Positions 33,346-40,865 of a stretch of 64,000 nt of DNA are shown in pieces. The notes under the pieces were generated by a model. The model ran no database searches and was not told the DNA's origin. It worked only from the letters and a program-made list of their open reading frames with translations. This DNA comes from Actinoplanes sp. SE50/110 (lineage in GTDB: Bacteria > Actinomycetota > Actinomycetes > Mycobacteriales > Micromonosporaceae): NCBI RefSeq assembly GCF_900119315.1, contig NZ_LT827010.1, forward strand, positions 5,675,001 through 5,739,000, in the 5' to 3' direction. A program made the translations under genes and the position numbers. The stretch's first letter is position 1; each line of letters begins with the position of its first letter.

Positions 33346-35636
33346 TCCAGGTAGTCCGCGTACACCCGCCAAAGGTCCTCCTGATCGGTCAGCTGCCGGT
33401 CGTACACCGCGAACTCGTCGATCGTGCCGGTCAGGTAGGGATTCGACGGGGCGGACGGCCAGCCGTTCAGCGGCAGCATCGCCACCCCGCCCCAGCGCCA
33501 GTAGCCGGTCGTGGAGGCGGCCGCGGTGACGGCCGTGCCGGTCACCTTGACGCCGTCGACGTAGAGCTTCAGACCGGCCGCGCCGACGCTGGCCAGCACG
33601 TGGTGCCACGTCCCGTCGTCGACCGCCGCCGCACTGACCACGGTGACCGGGACGCCCGCGCCGAGCACGCCGAACCGCACCCTGCCGGTGGTGTCGACGT
33701 ACATCAGCCGGTCGGTCACGGTGCTGTCGAGCTGGTCGTCGGTGTCGGCGAACCCGCCGATCACCCCGGTCTCGCCGCTCGCCACCCGGATCAGGCACTC
33801 CTCGGTGAAGGCGGGACCGGCCACCGCGGCGGCGAACCGGCCGTTCCCGCCGCTGGACGAACCGCCGAAGGCCATCGCGGTGGTGTTCGCGTGCAGCGGA
33901 CGCGTGCCGGCCAGACCACCGGTCTCCTCGACCTCGACGCTGCCGACCAGCTGCCGCATCGTGGTGGACACCACCGGGTAGCCGTTGTAGACGCGCAGGT
34001 CGTCGATCTGACCCTGCCAGCCCTCGGCGGTGGCGCCGCCGACCACCCGGCGGCCGATCTGGGTCGCCCCGAGGGACGGCCAGGCGGCCGTGGTCGCGGG
34101 GGTGGCGGTGCCACTGGAGCGGCCGTCGACGTACAGCCGGATCTCCTTTCCCGCCTCGTAGACCCCGGCGACGTGGGTCCACTGGTTCAGCACCGGCGCC
34201 GCCGCGCTGACCGTGCTCTTCGGCGTGACCACCGCGGCGTCGCTCGGCCACCAGCGCATCCGCCAGCGGTTGGCGGTGCTGTCGTAGCCGAGCGTGAAGG
34301 CGGTGCCGAGCACCCCGTTCTGCGAGACGATCGTGCGGTCCGCGCTCGTGTCGGTGAGCCTGACCCAGGCCGCCACGGAGAAGCTGCCGCTGGTGGTCAC
34401 CTGCGCCGAGGGTCCCTGCACGTAGCCGTTCACGCCGGCCGTGGCGATGGTCAGCGCGTTACCGGTGCGGCCGGTCGTCAGGGCGGCCGCCGCGCCGGCC
34501 GTCACCCCGGCGGTCGACGAGCCGGTCACCGACGGTGTGCCGGTGCTCGCCGACGCGGTGGTGTACCCGGGTGTCGTGCCGGTGGCCTCGTCGAAGGTCC
34601 AGCGGCTGGTGGCCCGGACCGGCAGCTCGGCCACCTCGGCCGCGCTCAGCGCGCGCCGCCAGGTGCGCGCCTCGCCGATGATCATGCCGATGCCGGTGTT
34701 CCGGCCGCCGTAGCCGGCCCAGTTGCCGGTACCGGCGCCGGTACGGTACCGGCCGAAACCCACGTTCCGGTCGGTGGCGGCGTCGGCCGGGACGGTGTGC
34801 GTGGCGGTCGCGGGCGGGGCGACGCCGTTGACGTACAGGCTCATCGTGCCCGTCGCGGCGACGAAGACCGCGGTCAGGTGGGTCCAGGTGTTCACCGCGG
34901 CGGCCGAACCGTAGGCGGTGTCCCAGCCGGTCACCGTGGTGCTGTTCGGATCCTTGGCCATGGTGAACGCCCAGCACGGTGCCATCGCGCAGGACGCGCT
35001 GTTGTCCACCAGCAGCGCCACGTCACTGCGCCGGTAGGAGCTGTTGGTCATGTGGAAGGCGGAGAACCGGCTCCCGGCAGCCGGCGCGGTGTCGCCGATG
35101 TCGACCCACAGCGCGACGGTGAAGTCCCGGTCCGCCCGGAACGGCGACAGCACCGAGGAGAGCGTCGCCTGGGCACAACAGCTCGCGGTCGAGGCCCCGA
35201 GCATGTACGCGCCGCCGGTCGGCCCGGTCGTGTTGGTGACCGTCATCGGGGTACCGGTGGGCTTGCCGGTGTCGGTGGTGCCGGAGAGGTCGCGGTACCT
35301 TGTGGCCGCCGGGCCGTCGTCCATCGGCCACCACAGCGACGGACCGTTCGTGCTGTTCGCGTACGCGCCGTCCTGGCCGTTGCCGGACGAGTCCACGGCG
35401 GTCGAGCTGAGCGCGCCGGTCTGGCTCTCCTCGCCCCGGTGGTAGAACAGCGGCCCGCCGTCGGTGACCAGCTGCGGCAGGCCGGGGAAACCCGCCGAGG
35501 CGGCGACCGTGGCCGGGACCGCGGTGGTGGCCGTGTACTGGGCGGCCACCGGCCGCCAGGCCAGCGGCATCGCCACCAGCAGGGTGCCGGCGAACAGGAC
35601 CGCGGCCACCCGCCGGCGCCGGCTCCACGTCGCCAT
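33342..35636 (-). CDS. Exported three-domain LamG/concanavalin-like surface protein
   Basis: 764 residues. Basic N-terminus SRRRR, one hydrophobic segment (VAAVLFAGTLLVAMPLAW), then AAQYTATTAVPATVAA, like its operon partners. Three LamG-type jelly-roll domains follow: the first around DRDFTVALWVDIGDT, the second around GSFSVAAWVRLTDTSADRTI with LNQWTHVAGVYEAGKEIRLY, the third around AFTEECLIRVASGETG with DDGTWHHVLASVGAAGLKLY. Each domain keeps the LYVDG strand. Such domains bind glycans or proteins. No catalytic domain or sortase motif is present. The ATG at 35636 has GGGGGGA five bases upstream. The frame extends above it but reads through a Pro/Arg-rich non-coding leader. Confidence 0.85.
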   Translation of the reverse strand: MATWSRRRRVAAVLFAGTLLVAMPLAWRPVAAQYTATTAVPATVAASAGFPGLPQLVTDGGPLFYHRGEESQTGALSSTAVDSSGNGQDGAYANSTNGPSLWWPMDDGPAATRYRDLSGTTDTGKPTGTPMTVTNTTGPTGGAYMLGASTASCCAQATLSSVLSPFRADRDFTVALWVDIGDTAPAAGSRFSAFHMTNSSYRRSDVALLVDNSASCAMAPCWAFTMAKDPNSTTVTGWDTAYGSAAAVNTWTHLTAVFVAATGTMSLYVNGVAPPATATHTVPADAATDRNVGFGRYRTGAGTGNWAGYGGRNTGIGMIIGEARTWRRALSAAEVAELPVRATSRWTFDEATGTTPGYTTASASTGTPSVTGSSTAGVTAGAAAALTTGRTGNALTIATAGVNGYVQGPSAQVTTSGSFSVAAWVRLTDTSADRTIVSQNGVLGTAFTLGYDSTANRWRMRWWPSDAAVVTPKSTVSAAAPVLNQWTHVAGVYEAGKEIRLYVDGRSSGTATPATTAAWPSLGATQIGRRVVGGATAEGWQGQIDDLRVYNGYPVVSTTMRQLVGSVEVEETGGLAGTRPLHANTTAMAFGGSSSGGNGRFAAAVAGPAFTEECLIRVASGETGVIGGFADTDDQLDSTVTDRLMYVDTTGRVRFGVLGAGVPVTVVSAAAVDDGTWHHVLASVGAAGLKLYVDGVKVTGTAVTAAASTTGYWRWGGVAMLPLNGWPSAPSNPYLTGTIDEFAVYDRQLTDQEDLWRVYADYLE

Positions 35637-35709
35637 GCTTCCCCCCGGCATCCTCCCTGGTCCCATCGGTCGGAGGCGGGAGACTGCTGAGCCGCGACGG
35701 ACCGACGAA

Positions 35710-36324
35710 TCAGGTCTGCGCCTCCCAGGTGGCGGTGAAGGTGAGCCCCAGCCCGGCCGCGGCGTCACCGGCGGTGTTCGGCAGCAGGAGGTCGAACCGC
35801 CATGCCCGGGTGGCCGGCCCGGACACCGCCCACGCGCCGTCGCCGCTGGACCAGCCGGTGTGCGCGGCCAGATACGGGCCCAGGGTGGGGCCGCCGGTGG
35901 CCGGCGCGCTCCCGTTGTACAGCGTGGCGGACGAGCCGAAATCCGAGCAGTCGGTCTGCGCCCCGGTGCCGCTCTGCACCTGGGCCACCAGGTAGGCGCC
36001 GAGCGTCCCGGCGACCGAGGTGAAGTACATCTTCACGGTCGCCGGGGCGGTTCCGGTGTACGCGGTGATCACACACGTCGTACCGACCGTGCCGGGGATC
36101 GCGTTGGTGATCGCGAAAACCCTGCCGGCCGGGGCGGACGCCGAGACCACCACCGTTCCCGCGGTGAACGTGTTCACCGGGGTCGACGTGGTGCCCGTGT
36201 ACCCGGCGCCGGTGACCGGCAGGGCGGCGGCCGTGACGATCACCAGGACGGCGGCCGGCCACCACCGCCGGTGCCACCGAAGGTGACGCCGATGGCGGGG
36301 TCGGGACCGTCGTACCCCGGGCAT
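35710..36324 (-). CDS. Exported TasA-like protein, divergent family member (predicted SipW-type substrate)
   Basis: 204 residues. Very basic start (MPGVRRSRPRHRRHLRWHRR), hydrophobic segment PAAVLVIVTAAALPV, then GAGYTGTTSTPVNTFTAGTV. The NTFTAGT part is the closest match in this locus to the TasA/CalY pattern. The body holds CVITAYTGTAPATVKMYF, which aligns with CIMVDYQTxAPAHIRMRI of the two paralogues, and it ends TFTATWEAQT, again like their WEAQPY. So it is a distant third copy. Its ATG shares one base with the upstream stop (TGATG), so translation is coupled. Confidence 0.8.
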   Translation of the reverse strand: MPGVRRSRPRHRRHLRWHRRWWPAAVLVIVTAAALPVTGAGYTGTTSTPVNTFTAGTVVVSASAPAGRVFAITNAIPGTVGTTCVITAYTGTAPATVKMYFTSVAGTLGAYLVAQVQSGTGAQTDCSDFGSSATLYNGSAPATGGPTLGPYLAAHTGWSSGDGAWAVSGPATRAWRFDLLLPNTAGDAAAGLGLTFTATWEAQT

Positions 36325-36983
36325 CAGTAGGGCTGCGCCTCCCACTGGAACTTGAAGTCGGCACTGGTGCCGGAGGTCGCCGCCAGCGCGTTCGAGGGCA
36401 GCAGCCAGGTCACCCTGTACCACAGCTGCGCCGCCGTGGCCGCGGTCCACTCCCCCGCGGTGCTGGTGCCCCACGTCGTCGGCAGGCCGCTGACCTTCGC
36501 GGTGCTGGCCGCACCCGTCCCGTACACGTAGGTGCCGTTGGACGTGAAACCCGAGCATGCCGCGTTCGTCGCGCCGGTGCCCTCGTCGATGACCATCTCC
36601 AGCGCCGCGGACAGGGCGTCCGCGTTGTCGTCGATCCGCATCCGGATGTGCGCCGGCGCACCGGTCTGGTAGTCGACCATGATGCACATCTGACCACCGG
36701 TCCGCACACTGCTGGGCGAGAACCCGGCAAGCGTGATCGAACTCGCCGAGGCGTCCGGCACCGCGACCGACACGGTGAACGGCGCCGACGCCACCTGGCT
36801 GTTGGTCAGCGCCACGCTCACCGCGGTCCAGGTGTTGTTCAGCGTCGACGAGGTCGTCGTGTACGCCGACTCGGACGACTGCCAGACCAGCATCGACCCC
36901 AGCAGGATGCTCAACGGCACGGCGAGCCCGGAGAACCGGCGACGCCGGCGACGGCGGCGCTCGGCGGCATCGGTCTGCGACAT
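36324..36983 (-). CDS. Exported TasA/camelysin-like protein, paralogue 1 (first gene of predicted SipW-substrate operon)
   Basis: 219 residues. The start MSQTDAAE is followed by eight arginines, then the signal GLAVPLSILLGSMLVW and SAYTTTSSTLNNTWTAVSV. The mature part is beta-rich, with VAVPDASASSITLAGF and CIMVDYQTGAPAHIRMRIDD, and ends ADFKFQWEAQPY. It is the close paralogue of 32719-33345 and leads the operon. The ATG at 36983 has AGGGAG five bases upstream. The divergent SipW-type peptidase gene starts 67 bp away, which supports a peptidase-substrate relation. No cell-wall anchor is seen. Confidence 0.82.
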   Translation of the reverse strand: MSQTDAAERRRRRRRRFSGLAVPLSILLGSMLVWQSSESAYTTTSSTLNNTWTAVSVALTNSQVASAPFTVSVAVPDASASSITLAGFSPSSVRTGGQMCIMVDYQTGAPAHIRMRIDDNADALSAALEMVIDEGTGATNAACSGFTSNGTYVYGTGAASTAKVSGLPTTWGTSTAGEWTAATAAQLWYRVTWLLPSNALAATSGTSADFKFQWEAQPY

Positions 36984-37024
36984 GGCGACTCCCTGCGGCT
37001 CTCCAGCGGAACGCCGCTCCCGAT

Positions 37025-37041
37025 CGGACGTCCGGCCGGAC
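37025..37041. promoter_or_regulatory. Overlapping palindromes in the SipW/substrate divergent promoter
   Basis: CGGACGTCCG (37025-37034) and GTCCGGCCGGAC (37030-37041) are both perfect palindromes and overlap by five bases within the 67-bp region between the divergent starts. They are candidate operators for joint control of the peptidase and its substrates. Confidence 0.4.
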
Positions 37042-37050
37042 ACTTGAGGG

Positions 37051-37593
37051 ATGGCGGAAGCCCGTGCCTGGGCCTGGTTCATCGCGAGCGTGCTCGCCCG
37101 GATCCTGCTGGGCACCTGCGCGGTGGCGGTGCTCTGGTCGCTGCTGCCCGTCGTCTTCGGCTGGACCAGCGTGGTCGTGGTGTCCGGCTCGATGCTCCCG
37201 AAGATCCACTCCGGCGACGTGGCGATCGCCGGCCCGATCAGCGCCGCGAAGATGAGACCCGGCATGGCGGTCCTCGTCGACAACCCCGCCCGCCCCGGGC
37301 ACCTGCTGCTGCACCGGGTCGTGCGGCGCACCGCCGACGGCAGCCTGATCACCAAGGGCGACGCGAACGCGACCGAGGACTCGACGCCGGTGCCGCCGTC
37401 CTCGGTGCGCGGGCTACCCCGGCTTCTGATCCGGTGGATCGGCCTGCCGGTCTACTGGCACGGCCGCGGCGAACACCGCAAAGTGCTGGCCACCGGTGTG
37501 GCCGTCGCGGTGCTGCTGGCCGTGGCGATGCGCAACGAGGAGGCCGCGGACCATGCGGCGGGTCACCGGCGGCGCCCGCGGCACCGGCGCTGA
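37051..37593 (+). CDS. Signal peptidase I of the SipW/ER (Ser-His) type
   Basis: 180 residues. An N-terminal membrane segment (ILLGTCAVAVLWSLLPVVFG) precedes the catalytic serine motif VVVSGSMLPKIHSGDVAI. The second box reads GHLLLHRVVRR, with His where bacterial LepB has Lys, the mark of the archaeal/ER/SipW class. Then comes ITKGDANATEDSTPV, the third conserved box. A C-terminal membrane helix (VLATGVAVAVLLAVAM) ends in a basic tail. SipW in Bacillus processes TasA-type matrix proteins, and the divergent operon here encodes four proteins with similar signals. GAGGG abuts the ATG without spacing, so initiation may be leaderless or inefficient. Confidence 0.88.
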   Translation: MAEARAWAWFIASVLARILLGTCAVAVLWSLLPVVFGWTSVVVVSGSMLPKIHSGDVAIAGPISAAKMRPGMAVLVDNPARPGHLLLHRVVRRTADGSLITKGDANATEDSTPVPPSSVRGLPRLLIRWIGLPVYWHGRGEHRKVLATGVAVAVLLAVAMRNEEAADHAAGHRRRPRHRR

Positions 37594-37600
37594 CCGCGGG

Positions 37601-39126
37601 TCACGCGGCGGCCGGCATCTCGATCCGGTTGCGGCCCCGCTCCTTGGCCAGGTAGAGGGCCTGGTCGGCGCGCTGCAACAGCTCGTCCGAGGTCTCCTGG
37701 CCGTCCCAGACCGCCAGACCGGCGGAGAAGGTCTGCCCCTGCGGGGTGGCGGCGAGCATCCGGCTCAACGCGCCGTGCCCGTGCGCCGCATCCGAGCCGG
37801 GCAGCAGCACCACGAACTCCTCGCCGCCGTAGCGGGCGAGCAGATCCGCCTTGCGCAGCGTCTCGTGCCAGGCCGCGCTGGCCGCCTTCAACAGCCGGTC
37901 ACCGGCCGGATGACCGTACGTGTCGTTGAACCGCTTGAAATGGTCCAGGTCGACGATCGCGACGACCACCGGCTGGTGATCGCGGCGGGCCCGTTCCAGG
38001 GCGCGGGGCAGTTCGTCGTTCCACGCCCGGCGGTTCGGCAGACCGGTCAGCTCATCCGAGCGGGCCAGGTCCCGCACCTGCCGGGCCTGTCGCTCCACCT
38101 CCCGCACCAGACCCGCCATGCGCACCACGACCAGCAGGAACAGGGTGGTGGAGCAGAGCACGATGCTCCAGCCGTTCTTCACCGACCCGCTGTGCAACTG
38201 GCCGGCCAGCAACCCGGGGGCGATCAGCGAAGCGCCGGTCAGCAGGGCCAGCAGGCCCGGGCCGAGCCGGGCCGACCGCTCCTGCGCCGGCTCCGCCAGC
38301 CGCCCCGCGCCCGGGTCCAGGGCGGCTACCGCGAACAGCGCGAACGCGGTCACGAACACCGACTCCAGGGCGCGGCCCAGCCACGGCAGCAGCCCCAGCC
38401 ACTTCTCGGCGCCGCCCAGATTGTCCATGATCACCCACGAGCTGTCGCCGACCAGCAGGGCCCCCAGCGCCGCGACCATCGCGGCCAGCGCCGGCCCCCG
38501 GGCACCGCGGCCGCGCACCAGCCGGGTCATCATCGCGATCAGCAGCAGATCACCGATCGGATAGGCGACCTGGGTGCCGTACGCCAGCCGGTCCATCTGA
38601 ATGTCCCCATGCGCCGGCTCGATCACGAACACCCAGGCCAGCAGCCCGAACCCGATCGTGATGGTGGCCGCGTCGACCAGGGCGGTCCCGTTGCGCCACT
38701 CGTCGCGGCGGCGGATCAGCAGGGCGATCCCGGCCGCGCATGCCGGATACAGCCCGAGGAAGAACGGGTCGGCAGATCCGCCAGGTTCCACCACACCGCG
38801 CTGACCTTGGCGACCAGGATGCCGGTCGCATTGCTGAACACGCCGGCGGCGAAGCACCACCACGGCGCCCGATCCCGGCACGTCTGCCGGCGGGCCCCGG
38901 CCACGATCACGGCGGCGCTGGCCCAGCCGATCGCCACCTGCCAGCAGACGGTCAGCCAGCCGACCGCCGGCAGGAACTGGTACGCCACGATCGCCACCAC
39001 CGCGGCGACCGCGAACCGCCCCCGACCAATGATCACCCGAATCAGGAGACGCCATCCCGGTTGCGGAACGGGTTCAATCCCGTTTTCCCCCGGGAGTCGG
39101 CCGGCCCGTCGCGCACGGCTCGCCAC
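37601..39126 (-). pseudogene. Membrane diguanylate cyclase (GGDEF), frameshifted
   Basis: The C-terminal half is an intact GGDEF domain: LTGLPNRRAWNDEL, DLDHFKRFNDTYGHPAGDRL and ARYGGEEFVVLLPG, with the inhibitory RxxD site (RKAD) five residues ahead. Upstream are six or more membrane helices (ITIGFGLLAWVFVI, ALAAMVAALGALLVG). The first two helices (FAVAAVVAIVAYQFLPAVGW) lie in another frame, ending WWNLADLPT at about 38770, while the main frame resumes at DPFFLGLYPACAAGIALL. A small deletion at GGGTCGGCAG (38766-38775) explains this. A shorter product from an internal start is possible, with GGDEF and most helices. Confidence 0.75.
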
Positions 39127-39203
39127 GCGAGCCGGCGGTGGCCCGAGCCGGTGCTGGACGGCGCCGCACCGGCCGGCGTCGCGGGGCGCAGCTCGCGGTG
39201 GGT

Positions 39204-39854
39204 TCAGTCGCGCTTGCGGACCAGGGTTACGCCGTCGCGGACCGGCAGCATCACCGAACTGACCCGGTCGTCGCCGACGATCCGGTCGTTGAGCTGCGCG
39301 ATGGCGCGGTCGGCCGGATCGGTCGGGTGCAGCACCCGGCCGTCACGCAGGACGTTGTCGAGGGCGAGCAGCCCGCCGGGACGCAGCCGGGTGACCAGTT
39401 CCTCGTAGTAGGCCGGGTAGTTGATCTTGTCGGCGTCGATGAACCCGAAGTCGATCACCGGATCGGCCGGGAGCGCACGCAGCGTCTCCACCGCCGGCCC
39501 GAGCCGCAACTCGATCCGGTCCCGCAGCCCGGCCCGCTCCCAGTAGCCGCCGGCGATCCTCGTCCACTCCGCGGACACGTCACAGGCCAGCAGCCGCCCA
39601 CCGGGCCGCAACCCGCGCGCGATACAGATCGACGAGAACCCGGTGAACGTGCCCACCTCGACGGCATAATCCACGCCGGTCAGCTGCACCAGCATGGTGA
39701 GCAGGGCGCCCTCGTCCGCGGAGACCTGCATGCCGGCATAATCCGGCGGAAGCGACGCCCTGGTCTCCGCCGCCAACTCCCGCAGCAGCTCATCGGCCGG
39801 CGTGCTGTGCGCCAGCAGGTAGTCCTCGATGCCCGGCCCCAGAATCTCGGTCAT
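39204..39854 (-). CDS. SAM-dependent O-methyltransferase (class I, COMT/CCoAMT-like)
   Basis: 216 residues, the size of small metal-dependent catechol/caffeoyl-CoA-type O-methyltransferases. SAM motif I is YAVEVGTFTGFSSICIA (about 62), motif II LLACDVSAEW, the metal-binding region FGFIDADKINYPAYYEE and ALDNVLRDGRVLHP, with metal ligands at Asp and Asp-Asn. The substrate is probably a catechol-like phenol. The ATG at 39854 has AGAGG about 11 bases ahead; the frame upstream is short and unsupported. Monocistronic by position, between the cyclase and the repeat region. Confidence 0.9.
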   Translation of the reverse strand: MTEILGPGIEDYLLAHSTPADELLRELAAETRASLPPDYAGMQVSADEGALLTMLVQLTGVDYAVEVGTFTGFSSICIARGLRPGGRLLACDVSAEWTRIAGGYWERAGLRDRIELRLGPAVETLRALPADPVIDFGFIDADKINYPAYYEELVTRLRPGGLLALDNVLRDGRVLHPTDPADRAIAQLNDRIVGDDRVSSVMLPVRDGVTLVRKRD

Positions 39855-40100
39855 AGCCCGGAGCCTCTCGCAAACCGGCCGATCCCGCACCCCCTTCCCT
39901 ACCGGCGGCCTCCGCTGTGACAACCCGCCGCGCCCATCCCCAGAGGCCACACACCCGACATTTCCGGACGGGGTAACCGCGAGAAGCGATCCACCGGCCC
40001 GCGAGACCGCCGCCGAGCTGACCTCAAGCGCGGGCGCGGGGGCCCCGCACGGTCACCGCGGGACGCATCCGCACCAGACCCGCAGACACGGGAGGGCAAG

Positions 40101-40209
40101 GACCGCAAGCGCGGACGCGGGGGCGCGGACCGCAAGCGCGGACGCGGGGGCGCGGACGCGGGGGCGCGGACGCGGGGGCGCGGACGCGGGGGCGCGGACC
40201 GCAAGCGCG
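40101..40209. repeat. Interleaved 13/14-bp tandem repeats
   Basis: Two unit types alternate without gaps: GACCGCAAGCGCG (13 bp) at 40101, 40128 and 40197, and GACGCGGGGGCGCG (14 bp) at 40114, 40141, 40155, 40169 and 40183. Five of the eight are exact 14-mers. It lies in a 504-bp gene-free stretch (39855-40358); the rest of that stretch is GC-rich with looser copies up to 40040 and no gene. Confidence 0.85.
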
Positions 40210-40358
40210 GGCGCAGGACGGTCGAAGCCGGACGCGGGGCACGGGATCGGTGTTGCGCTCGGCGGTTTGCTCCCACCGCGCCCAACCGACGATGCGGAAG
40301 GGTGCGGGGATCGTTCTGCGTCTTTGCACGGCGATGCGAACGACGACCGATCCGCACC

Positions 40359-40553
40359 CTATTTGGTGACGATCAGATACACCCAGCCGGCCAGAAAGAG
40401 CGCCAATACCGCCGCCATCAGCCACGTCGGGATCAGTTTGCGGCCGTGCCGCGCCTGCTGCACCTGTTGGCGGATCCGCTCCCGACGACGGTCGGCACGG
40501 TTGAGGCGGCGCACATCCTCGGGATCGGGCTGGCCGGAGTTGATCGATGTCAT
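40359..40553 (-). CDS. Small single-pass membrane protein
   Basis: 64 residues. An Arg/Gln-rich helical cytoplasmic part (VRRLNRADRRRERIRQQVQQ) is followed by one membrane helix (WLMAAVLALFLAGWVYLIV) and ends with TK. Predicted N-in topology. No family recognised. TAGGCT lies nine bases before the start. It sits downstream of pafA on the same strand, separated by a repeat-rich 312-bp gap, so it likely has its own promoter. Confidence 0.65.
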   Translation of the reverse strand: MTSINSGQPDPEDVRRLNRADRRRERIRQQVQQARHGRKLIPTWLMAAVLALFLAGWVYLIVTK

Positions 40554-40611
40554 AACCGGGCAAGCCTAACGCGACCCGCTCACCTGCCAACGAACAGCCT
40601 CGCCGCGGCGA

Positions 40612-40745
40612 GAGCCGCCATCACACCCGGCACCGCGGCAGGAGCCGCCACCACCCCCAGCACCCGGCGACAGCCGCCAACACACCGGGCACCCCCGCAG
40701 GAGCCGCCAACACACCCGGCACCGCAGCAGGAGCCGGAAACACCA
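40612..40745. repeat. Degenerate 30-bp tandem repeats between pafA and small membrane protein
   Basis: About four imperfect copies, each with GAGCCGCCA, ACACCCGGCACC and GCAGGAGCC. The clearest copies lie at 40690-40740. This fills most of the gene-free 40554-40865 interval; nothing else is seen there. Confidence 0.6.
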
Positions 40746-40865
40746 GCGCCTCACCGAAGACCGACCGGCACCACCGGCGATCCGACGAGGGTCGCCGGCG
40801 CAGCCGCGAGGATCGCCCACCGGCCGGCCGAACCCTCGCGGCCCATCCGCCGACGATGCCTCCGC

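Noticed and set aside
37051-37593. Ordinary LepB-type signal peptidase
   Set aside because: The general-base box has His (LLLHRVV) rather than the LepB lysine, and the gene is next to a block of SipW-like substrates.
32719-37593. Prophage or phage tail-fibre island
   Set aside because: No capsid, portal, terminase, integrase or attachment site is visible, and the genes have export signals.
40101-40209. CRISPR-like array
   Set aside because: Units are 13-14 bp and directly adjacent, with no unique spacers and no cas genes nearby.
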